DNA from: Bacteroidales bacterium
GTDB taxonomy: Bacteria > Bacteroidota > Bacteroidia > Bacteroidales > Marinilabiliaceae
DNA: 46,749 bases
Direction of reading: 5' to 3'
Assembly: GCA_024401395.1 (NCBI GenBank)
Contig: JAKSLD010000023.1
Location: 1-46,749 of the forward strand
Under the pieces are notes generated by a model that was given only the letters and a program-made list of their open reading frames with translations, was not told the origin of the DNA and did no database searches. Positions 16,476 to 24,618 of this stretch are shown one piece after another. The translations under genes were made by a program, and so were the position numbers. The first letter of the stretch is position 1. Each line of letters starts with the position of its first letter.

Positions 16476-18050
16476 TCAGTTTGACATTAGAATTCTCTTA
16501 CCCAAATCAGACACTTCATACTTTTGATTCTTGCTTCTTGGTTTATCTGGCATAGTCATATTGATAGCCTCCATTTCTAACAATACGTCAAGGTATTTTC
16601 GTCGTAATTGTTTATATGAAATATCCTCGATACCCAGTAGCAACTCTTGCGCAGAAACAGGTGTCACACAACGCAACAGACAAGTAGCAAGCATGCGAAT
16701 TTGCGTCAAGTCCATATCTTGGACATATCTTGGACATATCTTGAACATATTATTTACAATTCGCTCTATATCAGCATATTTATCTTGGACAAAATCTTTC
16801 CTACATGGTATATCTATCAAGAAATATGTACGCGCTTCATCAGTTTCGATAACGGCCTTTGATGACCCATTTTCTCTCAATTTCTTTTGAATAGTAGGAA
16901 TGCCTGTCGCTCTGCCTTCGGTCAGGTCAAGCTCTTTAAGAAACTCTCCCAGACGTCGATTTCTATATCGTCGAGAACGAAGCATATTTGCTTCACGAAT
17001 GGAATCCATACTGATAGAACGATCAGGACCCGAATAGCTTAGAATACTGATACGATGTGGTTCAATTGTAATCTCCACAGGTTCACGCTCCATATAATCT
17101 CTATGATAAAGCGCGTTGACGACAGCCTCTTCAATCGCCTGATAAGGGTAATTAAATATTTTAATTGATCTTTCATCATCTGCTTGTTTTATGATACGCT
17201 CTTGAATAACATTGGTTCGGATGTAACGTAGCGTATCTGTTATCATTCGCGGCACAGGTCCAATAATGGCAGGCACCTCAATGAAATTCTCAGGATTAGC
17301 CTCACGACCTTCAGGGAAGAGTACTATTTCAACACGTGAAACAGGAAAAAACTTGCAAGGATCTTCGCAGAACATCATGGCTGCCACATTTTTTATCAGT
17401 CGCTTTTCTACCGGACCGTCTAACAATCCCATCTGATCAAGAACTGATTCTAGATTGGCCGAAAGCTCAACATCTACTAGACGACTATTAATCTTATGCA
17501 GATAGTCATTAACCAACAATGGCGAAATATCCTTGAGCTGAATTCTATCGTTACCTCTTTCGTCAAAAGGAACACGATTTGCCATATCACGGAGTTGATC
17601 CAAAAATTCACCTTTAGCCTCAATCGATGAAGTACCATAGCGAATATAGAAAACAGGCTTCTTAAGTTTTGCTGTTACATCTGCTGGAGCCGAATAAGGT
17701 CGCATGCTTCCTGCAGGGACCCATATTACTAGCAGAGATGTATTGTCAATCTCTTCAACCGAAATGCGAGGAGCATAAAAAGGCTCAATCATTTGGTTGT
17801 ATTGCAACATCTCTCGCTGTATATGGTCGAGAGACTCTCTTGGAATTCCTTTTACCGGACGTTGTGCCACACCGTCTTTTTCTTCAACACCCACAAGGAT
17901 GTAACCACCTCCAATATTGTCTATATCATTAGCAAACGCACAAATGGAGTGATAAATAGACACAGGATTCCACCCCTGTTTGAACTCTATTCTGTTCGAC
18001 TCCACCTTGCGCTTAGTCAAGAGGTCTTCTATGTTTATGAGTAACGCCAT
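16476..18050 (-). CDS. AlbA_2 (Schlafen-type) and HATPase_c_4 ATP-binding protein
   Basis: 524 aa. The N-terminal ~130 residues match the AlbA_2/Schlafen DNA-binding domain (ESNRIEFKQGWNP, ICAFANDIDNIGGGYILVGVEE). Around 300-400 is a GHKL-type ATPase region (YPYQAIEEAVVNALYHRDY, GRATGIPTIQKKLRENG). The end (~450-524) looks like a winged helix (TPVSAQELLLGI, KYLDVLLEMEAINM). Such proteins are annotated as putative transcriptional regulators or RecG-like and are frequent in mobile or defence regions; their biochemical role is unsettled. An 11-bp tandem repeat (16713-16750) interrupts the coding region before the winged helix. A short broken ORF (18088-18225) and a copy of the 22-bp element precede it. 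The start ATG at 18050 follows an A-rich site. Confidence 0.82.
   Translation of the reverse strand: MALLINIEDLLTKRKVESNRIEFKQGWNPVSIYHSICAFANDIDNIGGGYILVGVEEKDGVAQRPVKGIPRESLDHIQREMLQYNQMIEPFYAPRISVEEIDNTSLLVIWVPAGSMRPYSAPADVTAKLKKPVFYIRYGTSSIEAKGEFLDQLRDMANRVPFDERGNDRIQLKDISPLLVNDYLHKINSRLVDVELSANLESVLDQMGLLDGPVEKRLIKNVAAMMFCEDPCKFFPVSRVEIVLFPEGREANPENFIEVPAIIGPVPRMITDTLRYIRTNVIQERIIKQADDERSIKIFNYPYQAIEEAVVNALYHRDYMEREPVEITIEPHRISILSYSGPDRSISMDSIREANMLRSRRYRNRRLGEFLKELDLTEGRATGIPTIQKKLRENGSSKAVIETDEARTYFLIDIPCRKDFVQDKYADIERIVNNMFKICPRYVQDMDLTQIRMLATCLLRCVTPVSAQELLLGIEDISYKQLRRKYLDVLLEMEAINMTMPDKPRSKNQKYEVSDLGKRILMSN
16713..16750 (-). repeat. 11-bp tandem repeat inside the ATP-binding gene
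   Basis: Plus-strand unit catatcttgga at 16713 and 16724, then catatcttgaa at 16735 and a partial fourth unit. The period is 11, not a multiple of three, so the protein reads each unit in a different frame (FKI, CPR, YVQDM). Confidence 0.85.
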
Positions 18051-18087
18051 TTTTTCTTATTTACAGTCTTTCAATTTAATCATAAGA

Positions 18088-18225
18088 TCACGCATCTGAC
18101 CCTACAAAATTGACTATTTTGTCACCTATATGATTGCGGCTATGACTACGCAACAAACACTCCAACACCTCTGGACCAAAGGTGCTTAATATCTCATCTT
18201 CTAGTATGTCTGTCTTAAACTCCAT
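18088..18225 (-). CDS. Short unknown ORF, probably a gene remnant
   Basis: 45 aa from the ATG at 18225 (MEFKTDILEDEILSTF ... NHIGDKIVNFVG), unknown family. Just after its stop another frame reads QMRDLMIKLKDCK and ends 14 nt before the ATP-binding gene. A single slip would join the two into a coherent ~60-aa protein, so the ORF is likely frameshifted. A TATATTTG box lies upstream at 18284-18277. Confidence 0.4.
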   Translation of the reverse strand: MEFKTDILEDEILSTFGPEVLECLLRSHSRNHIGDKIVNFVGSDA

Positions 18226-18289
18226 GAATCTAACGTGCAGAATATCTTTCAAAAATATAACAAATCTTTCACATCACAAATATACAGCA

Positions 18290-18311
18290 CCCCTCCGAAC
18301 TCTATCTTCGC
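18290..18311 (-). repeat. 22-bp element, copy 2
   Basis: Minus strand GCGAAGATAGAGTTCG then GAGGGG; 5 nt later TATATTTG (18284-18277), an exact TAnnTTTG. Identical over 22 bp to copy 3. Confidence 0.7.
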
Positions 18312-18475
18312 TCCCCGTCATAAAATTTCATCATCTTCTCCTCCCTTCACATAATCTGCGCACCACGTATGTTTTTCTTTACTATACAAACTGGCACATA
18401 AACCCTTTGTGCTAACAAATTTGTTAATCCCCTCCGAACTCTATCTTCGCCCTCCACCAACAATCTTTTATCCCT
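18312..18475. other. Intergenic stretch with the third 22-bp element, no gene seen
   Basis: No credible gene on either strand. It contains copy 3 of the 22-bp element (18429-18450), a perfect 14-bp palindrome TAACAAATTTGTTA (18413-18426) directly beside it, and a minus-strand frame (KRLLVEGEDRVRRGL ... IRGAQIM) that lacks a start codon and may be coding debris. Confidence 0.4.
18429..18450 (-). repeat. 22-bp element, copy 3
   Basis: Same 22 bases as copy 2. The aligned -7 position 5 nt further reads CAAATTTG (18423-18416), one base from consensus. It lies 26 nt after the stop of the DUF4143 gene. Confidence 0.7.
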
Positions 18476-19825
18476 CTACCCTACATACTTCCCCAACACC
18501 TTCTCCAACTGCCCTACATAATAAAATGGCAAATTGATCAGCCGGAATGTCCTCCCGTTACTTGTTTTTACATCATCAACGGATAACGGCTGCGACCATA
18601 CTCTTACTGCCACATCGTGTGTTGTTGCATCCATAAATTGATGTAGCGATTTCAGTTTGGCATTGTGCCCCGACTTGACTTCTATTGGTATCACTAATCC
18701 ATTGTATGGGTATACAAAGTCAACCTCGGCTTCGGAACCTATACGGTCACTGCGCCAATAACTGCGATGCGCAGATACGTCATTGCTTATGGCTAGCAAC
18801 TCTTGTCCTACAATATGTTCTGCTATACGACCTCGCCAGACATCACTCACGTCGGCTACAGAAAAAACATCTCTCTGTATGCCTGCCACATAGTTCACAA
18901 GTCCTGTATCAAGCCATAATAGCTTCGGACGTTTGCGCATATTGGTCATAATAGGCATCTGCTCACTTGTCGTCGGATAGACCAATTCCAGTAACATGGC
19001 CTTGGATATTATACGAAACGCTTCGCTCATCTCGCGCGATCTGTAATTGGTCCCGGCAAAACCTTCAAATGTAATTGTCTCTGCCGCACAATTCCAACCA
19101 TTGCTCAGAATGCTTCTTATTACTTTTGTCATACTGGCACTGGCTGTATATTTCTCCACGTCATCACTATATGACAGGAGCAACGATTCAAATGTATCCT
19201 TTACACTGAGTATATCTCTGTTCTGCGAATATGCCACTATCGCAGCTGGCATTCCTCCGCACAACATGAATTCTCTAAACCGACTCATTAAGCGTTGGTG
19301 TATTATCTCAGGCACTTCTATTGTCTCTACAAGCGTCTGGTCCATCGCTTCTCCCATCGCGCCCAAGAACTCTGTAAATGTACAGGGGCGTAAGGCCATA
19401 TATTGAACACGCCCTACAGGAAACGATATCTTCCGCACATCCATCAGTGTCTCAAGCAAAGATCCTGCGCCAATGACATGTATGTGGTTCGCCTCTTCAT
19501 AGAAATAGCGCAGCATAGCTACTGCCTTACTGGAGTTTTGTATCTCGTCAATGAACAACAGAATATTACCTTGGGTTATCGGCTGCCTCTTGAGTATAAA
19601 AACTGCTCGTATCAGTTCATTGACATCATTGTATACTTCAAACAGGTTTCGGTCGTCTTCTTTCTCTAGATTGAGATGCAGAAACACATCGTACTCTTTC
19701 GCAAATTCAGTGACAAGTGTAGTTTTTCCCACTTGGCGAGCACCTCTCAATATGAGCGGCTTGCGACTGGTCGAAGTTCTCCATTCTCTCAATCGCATCA
19801 GAGCATTTCTGTTAAAACATTCCAT
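18476..19825 (-). CDS. AAA_14 ATPase with DUF4143 domain
   Basis: 449 aa from the ATG at 19825 (MECFNRNALMRL); an ATG four codons upstream is possible. Walker A is LRGARQVGKTTLV, Walker B LLFIDEIQNSSKA, followed by VIGAGSLLE, the AAA_14 signature. The C-terminal DUF4143 region contains EVDFVYPYNGLVIPIEVKSG, the D...ExK pattern of a PD-(D/E)xK nuclease-like fold. The family is abundant and variable in Bacteroidales; biological role unknown. Upstream are four 33-bp-period repeats (19859-19973) that carry promoter-like boxes. Confidence 0.88.
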   Translation of the reverse strand: MECFNRNALMRLREWRTSTSRKPLILRGARQVGKTTLVTEFAKEYDVFLHLNLEKEDDRNLFEVYNDVNELIRAVFILKRQPITQGNILLFIDEIQNSSKAVAMLRYFYEEANHIHVIGAGSLLETLMDVRKISFPVGRVQYMALRPCTFTEFLGAMGEAMDQTLVETIEVPEIIHQRLMSRFREFMLCGGMPAAIVAYSQNRDILSVKDTFESLLLSYSDDVEKYTASASMTKVIRSILSNGWNCAAETITFEGFAGTNYRSREMSEAFRIISKAMLLELVYPTTSEQMPIMTNMRKRPKLLWLDTGLVNYVAGIQRDVFSVADVSDVWRGRIAEHIVGQELLAISNDVSAHRSYWRSDRIGSEAEVDFVYPYNGLVIPIEVKSGHNAKLKSLHQFMDATTHDVAVRVWSQPLSVDDVKTSNGRTFRLINLPFYYVGQLEKVLGKYVG

Positions 19826-19849
19826 AACACCTAACATTCAGACTTTTAC

Positions 19850-19857
19850 ATCTGCAA
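19850..19857 (-). promoter_or_regulatory. -7 box of the DUF4143 ATPase gene
   Basis: Minus strand TACATTTG, a perfect TAnnTTTG, 24 nt before the ATG at 19825 and just downstream of the repeat array. The -33 region falls within the first repeat unit. Confidence 0.5.
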
Positions 19858-19858
19858 A

Positions 19859-19973
19859 TGTAATAAATGTACGGTATAATTCGCAAAATTTTGTAATAAA
19901 TGTACGGTATACTTACCCAATTCTTGTAACAAATGTACGGCATACCTCCCCAACTCTTGTAATAAATGTACGG
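19859..19973 (-). repeat. Four 16-bp repeats with exact 33-bp period
   Basis: Plus-strand unit TGTAATAAATGTACGG starts at 19859, 19892, 19925 (TGTAACAAATGTACGG) and 19958, always 33 bp apart, separated by 17 bp of less conserved sequence. On the coding strand each unit reads CCGTACATTTATTACA, containing TACATTT, close to a -7 box; in unit 3 it is a full TACATTTG. Three helical turns between units would place bound proteins on one DNA face. Confidence 0.85.
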
Positions 19974-20060
19974 TTAACGACATCTCCAACTCCCAAATAC
20001 CTCTAGCCTCTCCTAGTCACTCCAACTGTCTAACCTAGCATCCTCCCCATGCTGCCCCCA

Positions 20061-20242
20061 GCTCCTCCTAGTCTTACTAGACCCACTACCCCAACTAGCT
20101 ACCCGCACAGTCTCATCAGCTCTTCTCCATGCTCTCTCAACATCCTGTAATAGAAAGAAACAGCCGCCCTGTAAGGGCAGCATATACGCAGCATTATACT
20201 TGCAAGGGCACTCCATATACCCAAACAATGCTTATTTTATGG
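20061..20242 (-). pseudogene. Deleted copy of the 31.2-31.8 kb repeated element
   Basis: The minus strand encodes AAVSFYYRMLREHGEEL then directly MRLCG and a stop (20099-20172). The intact gene at 31197-31646 has 34 more residues between the two occurrences of EEL. The flanks also match: the pyrimidine-rich 3' flank (ctcctccta...acccacta) and the 5' flank (gcagcatatacgcagcatta, tgcaaggg, attttatg). At least two deletions have occurred: one inside the gene between gaagagctg repeats, one removing its 5' half. Confidence 0.8.
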
Positions 20243-20277
20243 TATCTCCTATCGAATCCGCCCACCCAAAACCACAT

Positions 20278-20318
20278 AAAAAAAGCAGAGTACACGCATA
20301 CACACACGCATACTCTGC
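20278..20318 (-). terminator. Terminator of the rnf operon
   Basis: GCAGAGTA (20285-20292) pairs with TACTCTGC (20311-20318). On the minus strand the stem is followed by seven T (A-run at 20278-20284). The loop is an unusual tgcg/tgtg-rich tract. Confidence 0.85.
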
Positions 20319-20372
20319 AAATAGAGGTATATAGTGTTTTAGTCTTCTGAACTAGAACCCTTTATCTCTGCC

Positions 20373-20966
20373 TTATACCAAGCCAGAAAAACCGATAAAT
20401 GCCATAGCCATGATACCTGCTGTAATCAAAGCAATAGGCATACCCTGAAGTGGCTTTGGCACATCCATCAACTCTAGGTGCTCACGCAATCCCGCAAAGA
20501 GAATCAACGCCAAAGCAAAGCCTATAGCAGTGGCAATAGCATAAACCACACCTGAAAGAAGGCCAACCTCAACGCCCTGTGCGTTGTAGCTTCCGTCACC
20601 TACCATGATAGCAACACCAAGAATACAGCAGTTGGTTGTAATCAATGGCAAGAATACGCCGAGTGCCTGATAAAGGGATGGAGAAACCTTCTTAAGTATA
20701 ATCTCTACCATCTGAACAAGGGCAGCGATTACAAGGATGAACGCTATGGTCTGAAGGTACTGCAGGTTGAATGGATTGAGTACATACTGCTGAAGGAGGT
20801 ATGTAACAATAGTCGCCAAGGTAAGCACGAATGTTACGGCCGCACCCATACCAGCTGCAGTAGATATCTTCTTACTAACGCCGAGGAAAGGGCAAATACC
20901 CAAGAACTGTGACAATACAACGTTGTTGACGAAGATTGCCGATATGATGATTAGTATATATCCCAT
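20373..20966 (-). CDS. rnfA: Rnf complex membrane subunit A
   Basis: 197-aa integral membrane protein of six predicted helices, starting [23 protein letters not shown], the conserved RnfA/NqrE opening. RnfA pairs with RnfE to form the antiparallel membrane core that holds a [2Fe-2S] cluster and carries electrons across the membrane; the conserved Cys lies in FLGICPFLG. Last gene of the operon, 24 nt after rnfE and followed by a strong terminator. Confidence 0.96.
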   Translation of the reverse strand: MGYILIIISAIFVNNVVLSQFLGICPFLGVSKKISTAAGMGAAVTFVLTLATIVTYLLQQYVLNPFNLQYLQTIAFILVIAALVQMVEIILKKVSPSLYQALGVFLPLITTNCCILGVAIMVGDGSYNAQGVEVGLLSGVVYAIATAIGFALALILFAGLREHLELMDVPKPLQGMPIALITAGIMAMAFIGFSGLV

Positions 20967-20990
20967 AATTATCTACGATTTGAGATTGAA

Positions 20991-21572
20991 CTATTTCTTC
21001 ATCTTGTTGATGATTGCTACAAGATATCCGAGTGCAAGGAATGCACCAGGAGCAAGTACGAATGCAAGGCAACCGTACTCCTCACTCCACATCTGAAGCC
21101 CGAAGATCTTACCACTACCGAGTATCTCGCGTACCGAGCCGAGAAGTGTAAGTGCCAATGTAAAGCCAAGACCCATACCGATACCGTCAAGAAGGGAATC
21201 AAATGGTGTATTCTTTGCTGCAAAAGCCTCTGCACGTCCAAGAACGATACAGTTTACTACGATAAGTGGAATGAACAGACCCAATGACTCGTAGAGCGAT
21301 GGAACGTATGCTTGCAACAACATCTGGAGTACTGTTACGAAAGTAGCAATAATCACGATGAAGCTTGGGATGCGTACCATATCTGGAATGACACGCTTGA
21401 GAAGGGATATTACGGTATTTGAGCAAAGCAATACGAAAGTAGTAGCCAAACCCATACCGAGTCCATTGATAGCTGATGTAGTAGTACCCAATGTAGGACA
21501 CATACCGAGTAGCAACACGAAGGTAGGATTCTCCTTTATGATGCCATTCATCATTATGCTTAGCTTACTCAT
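20991..21572 (-). CDS. rnfE: Rnf complex membrane subunit E
   Basis: 193-aa membrane protein with six predicted helices. NGIIKENPTFVLLLGMCPTLG is the typical RnfE/NqrD N-terminus, with the Cys in the inverted position matching RnfA. It forms the core of the ion pump with RnfA. Gene order rnfG-rnfE-rnfA is the usual one; 27 nt separate it from rnfG. Confidence 0.96.
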   Translation of the reverse strand: MSKLSIMMNGIIKENPTFVLLLGMCPTLGTTTSAINGLGMGLATTFVLLCSNTVISLLKRVIPDMVRIPSFIVIIATFVTVLQMLLQAYVPSLYESLGLFIPLIVVNCIVLGRAEAFAAKNTPFDSLLDGIGMGLGFTLALTLLGSVREILGSGKIFGLQMWSEEYGCLAFVLAPGAFLALGYLVAIINKMKK

Positions 21573-21599
21573 AGAATAATTCGATTTAATAGATGACTA

Positions 21600-22220
21600 T
21601 TACTTCTGTGTATTTGTTGCTCCTGTATTACCATGAGCCTCACCTGCACCGAAAAGAGCATTGTACTCGAGGTTTATTGCCTTAAGGAAGGCACGGCTTG
21701 TGATAGTGGAAGCTGTGATAGCCTGAATTTCACCACCGTCCTTTGATACTGTAAGGTTGTTCTTTGCAGGATTCTTGCCAATCACACTACCCTTTCCATC
21801 TGCCTGGAACCATGTAGGTACATTGGCACCAAGTCCTGGTGTCTCTGCCTGCGAAAGTATCTCGTATCCTTTGATAGTGCCTTCCGCATCGAAACCTACC
21901 ATTACTGTGAGGTTTGGCGAGAAGCCTTGAACGGATGTCTTTACCGCAGCACCAAGTGCATTGCCTTGCGCATCTGTTACCTTATATATGGTATACTCTT
22001 GCTCATCAACTTTCTTTACCTCTGCTGGAGCAACAGTAACCGCTTGGTCGGCTCCGATAACAAGAACTTTCTTGATACCATTCTGCTCCTTCTGCTCTGC
22101 CTGTAGTCTGATAGGCTCAGAAGTAACTTCGTTCATGACAGCCAAAAGACCGGCTGCCACTAGGGAAACGAGGGTCAATACTATGACCATGTTGCCCAAT
22201 GTAGACTCTAGCTTTTTCAT
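21600..22220 (-). CDS. rnfG: Rnf complex FMN-binding subunit G
   Basis: 206-aa periplasm-facing subunit with one N-terminal membrane helix (MVIVLTLVSLVAAGLLAVM) and an FMN_bind domain (GLGANVPTWFQADG). FMN is attached covalently to a Thr in the S/T-x-A/S-T-x-T motif, read here as TASTITS; Thr172 is the probable acceptor and needs ApbE. The start codon is 1 nt from the rnfD stop, implying coupling. The C-terminal tail after ~190 is Gly/Asn/Thr-rich and low complexity. Confidence 0.95.
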   Translation of the reverse strand: MKKLESTLGNMVIVLTLVSLVAAGLLAVMNEVTSEPIRLQAEQKEQNGIKKVLVIGADQAVTVAPAEVKKVDEQEYTIYKVTDAQGNALGAAVKTSVQGFSPNLTVMVGFDAEGTIKGYEILSQAETPGLGANVPTWFQADGKGSVIGKNPAKNNLTVSKDGGEIQAITASTITSRAFLKAINLEYNALFGAGEAHGNTGATNTQK

Positions 22221-22221
22221 C

Positions 22222-23190
22222 TTACTTTACACCAAAACGTTTAGGTTGAGTATACTTGTTTATCAGAGGAGTAACGATATTCATAATAAGAATAGCGAAT
22301 GACATACCTTCTGGATATGCACCGTAGCAACGGATGAGCATAGTCAAAAGTCCAATGCCGAAACCGTATATGAGCATACCGTTCTTTGTCATAGGCGATG
22401 TTACGTAATCTGTTGCCATGAAAATCGCACCGAGCATCGCACCACCTGTAAGGAGATGGAACAGTGGATCTGCATTTGTAGCTGGATCAATGCCCCATGC
22501 TATAGCTGCAAACGCTGCCATAGTACCTAGAACTGCTACTGGAATATGCCATGTTATAATGCGCATTGCAAGCATAATTACCAAACCGATAAGGAGCGCG
22601 ATAGCTGAAACCTCACCAAGCGAACCTCCGATATTTCCCATAAGCATATCGGTAGATGTAGGGAGATTTGCAATCTCTGAAATCGACTTGCCTGTATGGA
22701 GACCTTCTTTTAGAAGCCCAAGAGGTGTAGCACCTGTCATACCGTCAACTGCACCAGGGGTTGGCCACGAGGTCATCTGCGCAGGGAAGGATACCAAAAG
22801 GAATACACGACCCGCAATGGCTGGGTTGACAATATTCTGACCAAGGCCGCCAAATGTCATCTTGCAGACTCCGATAGCAAACAAGGCACCGATAACGATA
22901 ATCCATATAGGAAGATTTGATGGCAGGTTGAATGCCAGGATAAGTCCTGTCACTGCAGCTGAGCCGTCAGTAATAGTAGGCTTAACCTTCAGAAGGAATT
23001 TCTGGATGAGAAACTCGAAAAGTACGCATGAAATCACACTAGTCAATATGACTGTCAATGCACCAAGACCAAAGAACCACAACGAAGCGGCAAGGGCTGG
23101 AGCAAGGGCAATGAGAACACCGTACATATTACGCTTCACACTGTCATGTCCGTGGACGTGAGGCGAAGGAGCTATTGTAAGTTTATCCAT
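22222..23190 (-). CDS. rnfD: Rnf complex membrane flavoprotein D
   Basis: 322 aa, RnfD/NqrB family with about nine or ten membrane helices. The N-terminus (LTIAPSPHVHGHDSVKRNM) and the covalent FMN motif DGMTGATPLG are conserved; Thr155 is the expected attachment residue. It takes electrons from the RnfC/B side to RnfG and takes part in ion translocation. Lies 34 nt after rnfC and abuts rnfG. Confidence 0.96.
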   Translation of the reverse strand: MDKLTIAPSPHVHGHDSVKRNMYGVLIALAPALAASLWFFGLGALTVILTSVISCVLFEFLIQKFLLKVKPTITDGSAAVTGLILAFNLPSNLPIWIIVIGALFAIGVCKMTFGGLGQNIVNPAIAGRVFLLVSFPAQMTSWPTPGAVDGMTGATPLGLLKEGLHTGKSISEIANLPTSTDMLMGNIGGSLGEVSAIALLIGLVIMLAMRIITWHIPVAVLGTMAAFAAIAWGIDPATNADPLFHLLTGGAMLGAIFMATDYVTSPMTKNGMLIYGFGIGLLTMLIRCYGAYPEGMSFAILIMNIVTPLINKYTQPKRFGVK

Positions 23191-23224
23191 TACTTATTTA
23201 ATTTCTTAATTCTAACTCAGATTA

Positions 23225-24583
23225 TTACTTCTTTTCTGCTGCGGCTTTCGCTGCGGCTGCCTTAGCTCTAAGGATTGCTCCGACCTTACCCTTGCCTAGA
23301 CGTACATAGTCAAGCAATGGACGGTTGGATGGACAGGTGAAGTTACATGAACCGCACTCGATACAATCCATAATATTATGCTCTTGTGCCTCGTCCCACA
23401 TCTCTTTTGCCGAAAGCTTGGAAAGGAGGTATGGCTCAAGACCCATAGGGCAGACATTCACACACTTGGCACAGCGGATACAGTTGGCTATCTCTGGACG
23501 CTTGCTCTCCTTCTTGTTCATAAGGAGAATGCCTGATGTACCTTTGATAACTGGAACATCTGTATGCATCATAGCTCGTCCCATCATAGGACCACCGCCG
23601 ATAACCTTACCGCAATCTTCTGGCATACCGCCAGCAGCCTCTATACATGCTGATACTGGAGTACCAATACGTACAAGGAAGTTCGATGGCTTGGCAAGTG
23701 GCTTGCCTGTAACACAGACTATTCTCTCAATCAGTGGCTTGTTCTTTTGTACTGCCTCATATACCGCAAGCGCTGTACCTACGTTTTGTACTACTGCACC
23801 TACATTTATAGGGAGCTTGCCACTAGGTACCTGACGGTCCATGCAAGCATCAATAAGCTGCTTTTCACCTCCTTGTGGATATTTCAACTTGAGAGGCTGT
23901 ACTGTCACGCCTGGATAGTTCTTTGCAAGTTCTGTCAACTTGGCAATAGCATCTGGCTTGTTATTCTCAATACCTATATATGCCTTGTCTATCTGGAGAG
24001 CTTTCATGAGTATCTTAACTCCCATGAGTATCTCTTCTGGACGCTCAAGCATTGCTCTATGGTCTGATGTCAAATAAGGCTCACACTCTACTCCATTGAT
24101 AACGAGCGCCTCACATTTCTGACCGTCTGGCACAGCAAGCTTGACATGGGTAGGGAATGTAGCACCGCCCATACCAACAAGGCCCATCTCTGATACCTTG
24201 GCAATAATCTCTTTTGGCTCAAGTTTGATGTCACGAACGATATCTGTAGAGCGGTCGATAGACTCTTCCCACTCGTCTCCCTCAACTGTGATGACGATGG
24301 CCATCTTCTTCATACCGTTGGCATCAACGAATTCTTCAATTTTCTTTACTGTGCCTGAAACTGATGAATGAACGTTGGCCGAAACGAAACCGCCTGCCTT
24401 TGCAATAAGTGTACCTACCTTGACTTTAGCACCAACTTCAACACATGGCTGAGCAGGGGCACCGATATGCTGAGCAAGAGGTATCTTAACCTCGGCTGGT
24501 ACTGGCAATACCTGGATGGGACTTGCCGCAGAGAGTTTGTTCTCGTCTGGATGAATACCGCCTATTTTGAATGTCTTCAACAT
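23225..24583 (-). CDS. rnfC: Rnf complex NADH-reactive subunit C
   Basis: 452-aa peripheral cytoplasmic subunit. It contains the Gly-rich nucleotide/FMN-binding Complex-I-51K-like region (VGMGGATFPTHVKL, INGVECEPYLTSDH) and two [4Fe-4S] motifs, CIRCAKCVNVCP from residue 368 and CIECGSCNFTCP from residue 407. It exchanges electrons with NAD. The Ala/Lys tail is short compared with the long repeats of some proteobacterial RnfC proteins. Confidence 0.96.
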   Translation of the reverse strand: MLKTFKIGGIHPDENKLSAASPIQVLPVPAEVKIPLAQHIGAPAQPCVEVGAKVKVGTLIAKAGGFVSANVHSSVSGTVKKIEEFVDANGMKKMAIVITVEGDEWEESIDRSTDIVRDIKLEPKEIIAKVSEMGLVGMGGATFPTHVKLAVPDGQKCEALVINGVECEPYLTSDHRAMLERPEEILMGVKILMKALQIDKAYIGIENNKPDAIAKLTELAKNYPGVTVQPLKLKYPQGGEKQLIDACMDRQVPSGKLPINVGAVVQNVGTALAVYEAVQKNKPLIERIVCVTGKPLAKPSNFLVRIGTPVSACIEAAGGMPEDCGKVIGGGPMMGRAMMHTDVPVIKGTSGILLMNKKESKRPEIANCIRCAKCVNVCPMGLEPYLLSKLSAKEMWDEAQEHNIMDCIECGSCNFTCPSNRPLLDYVRLGKGKVGAILRAKAAAAKAAAEKK

Positions 24584-24618
24584 TGTGATTACAATTTTTA
24601 CGGAATTGATACTATAGA

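Noticed and set aside
16018-16527. 169-aa open frame on the plus strand
   Set aside because: Runs antisense across the unknown gene, the decayed repeat region and the end of the ATP-binding gene; no protein-like pattern.
18413-18426. Perfect palindrome TAACAAATTTGTTA as an independent operator
   Set aside because: Its centre coincides with the aligned -7 box of the third 22-bp element, so it is described there; 14-bp A/T palindromes can arise by chance.
19859-19973. CRISPR-like array
   Set aside because: Only four units, 16-bp repeats with 17-bp partly similar spacers, no cas genes in the window; treated as a promoter-proximal direct repeat.
20129-20350. 73-aa plus-strand ORF
   Set aside because: Covers the deleted repeat element and the rnf terminator; TH/HT repeats come from the terminator loop.
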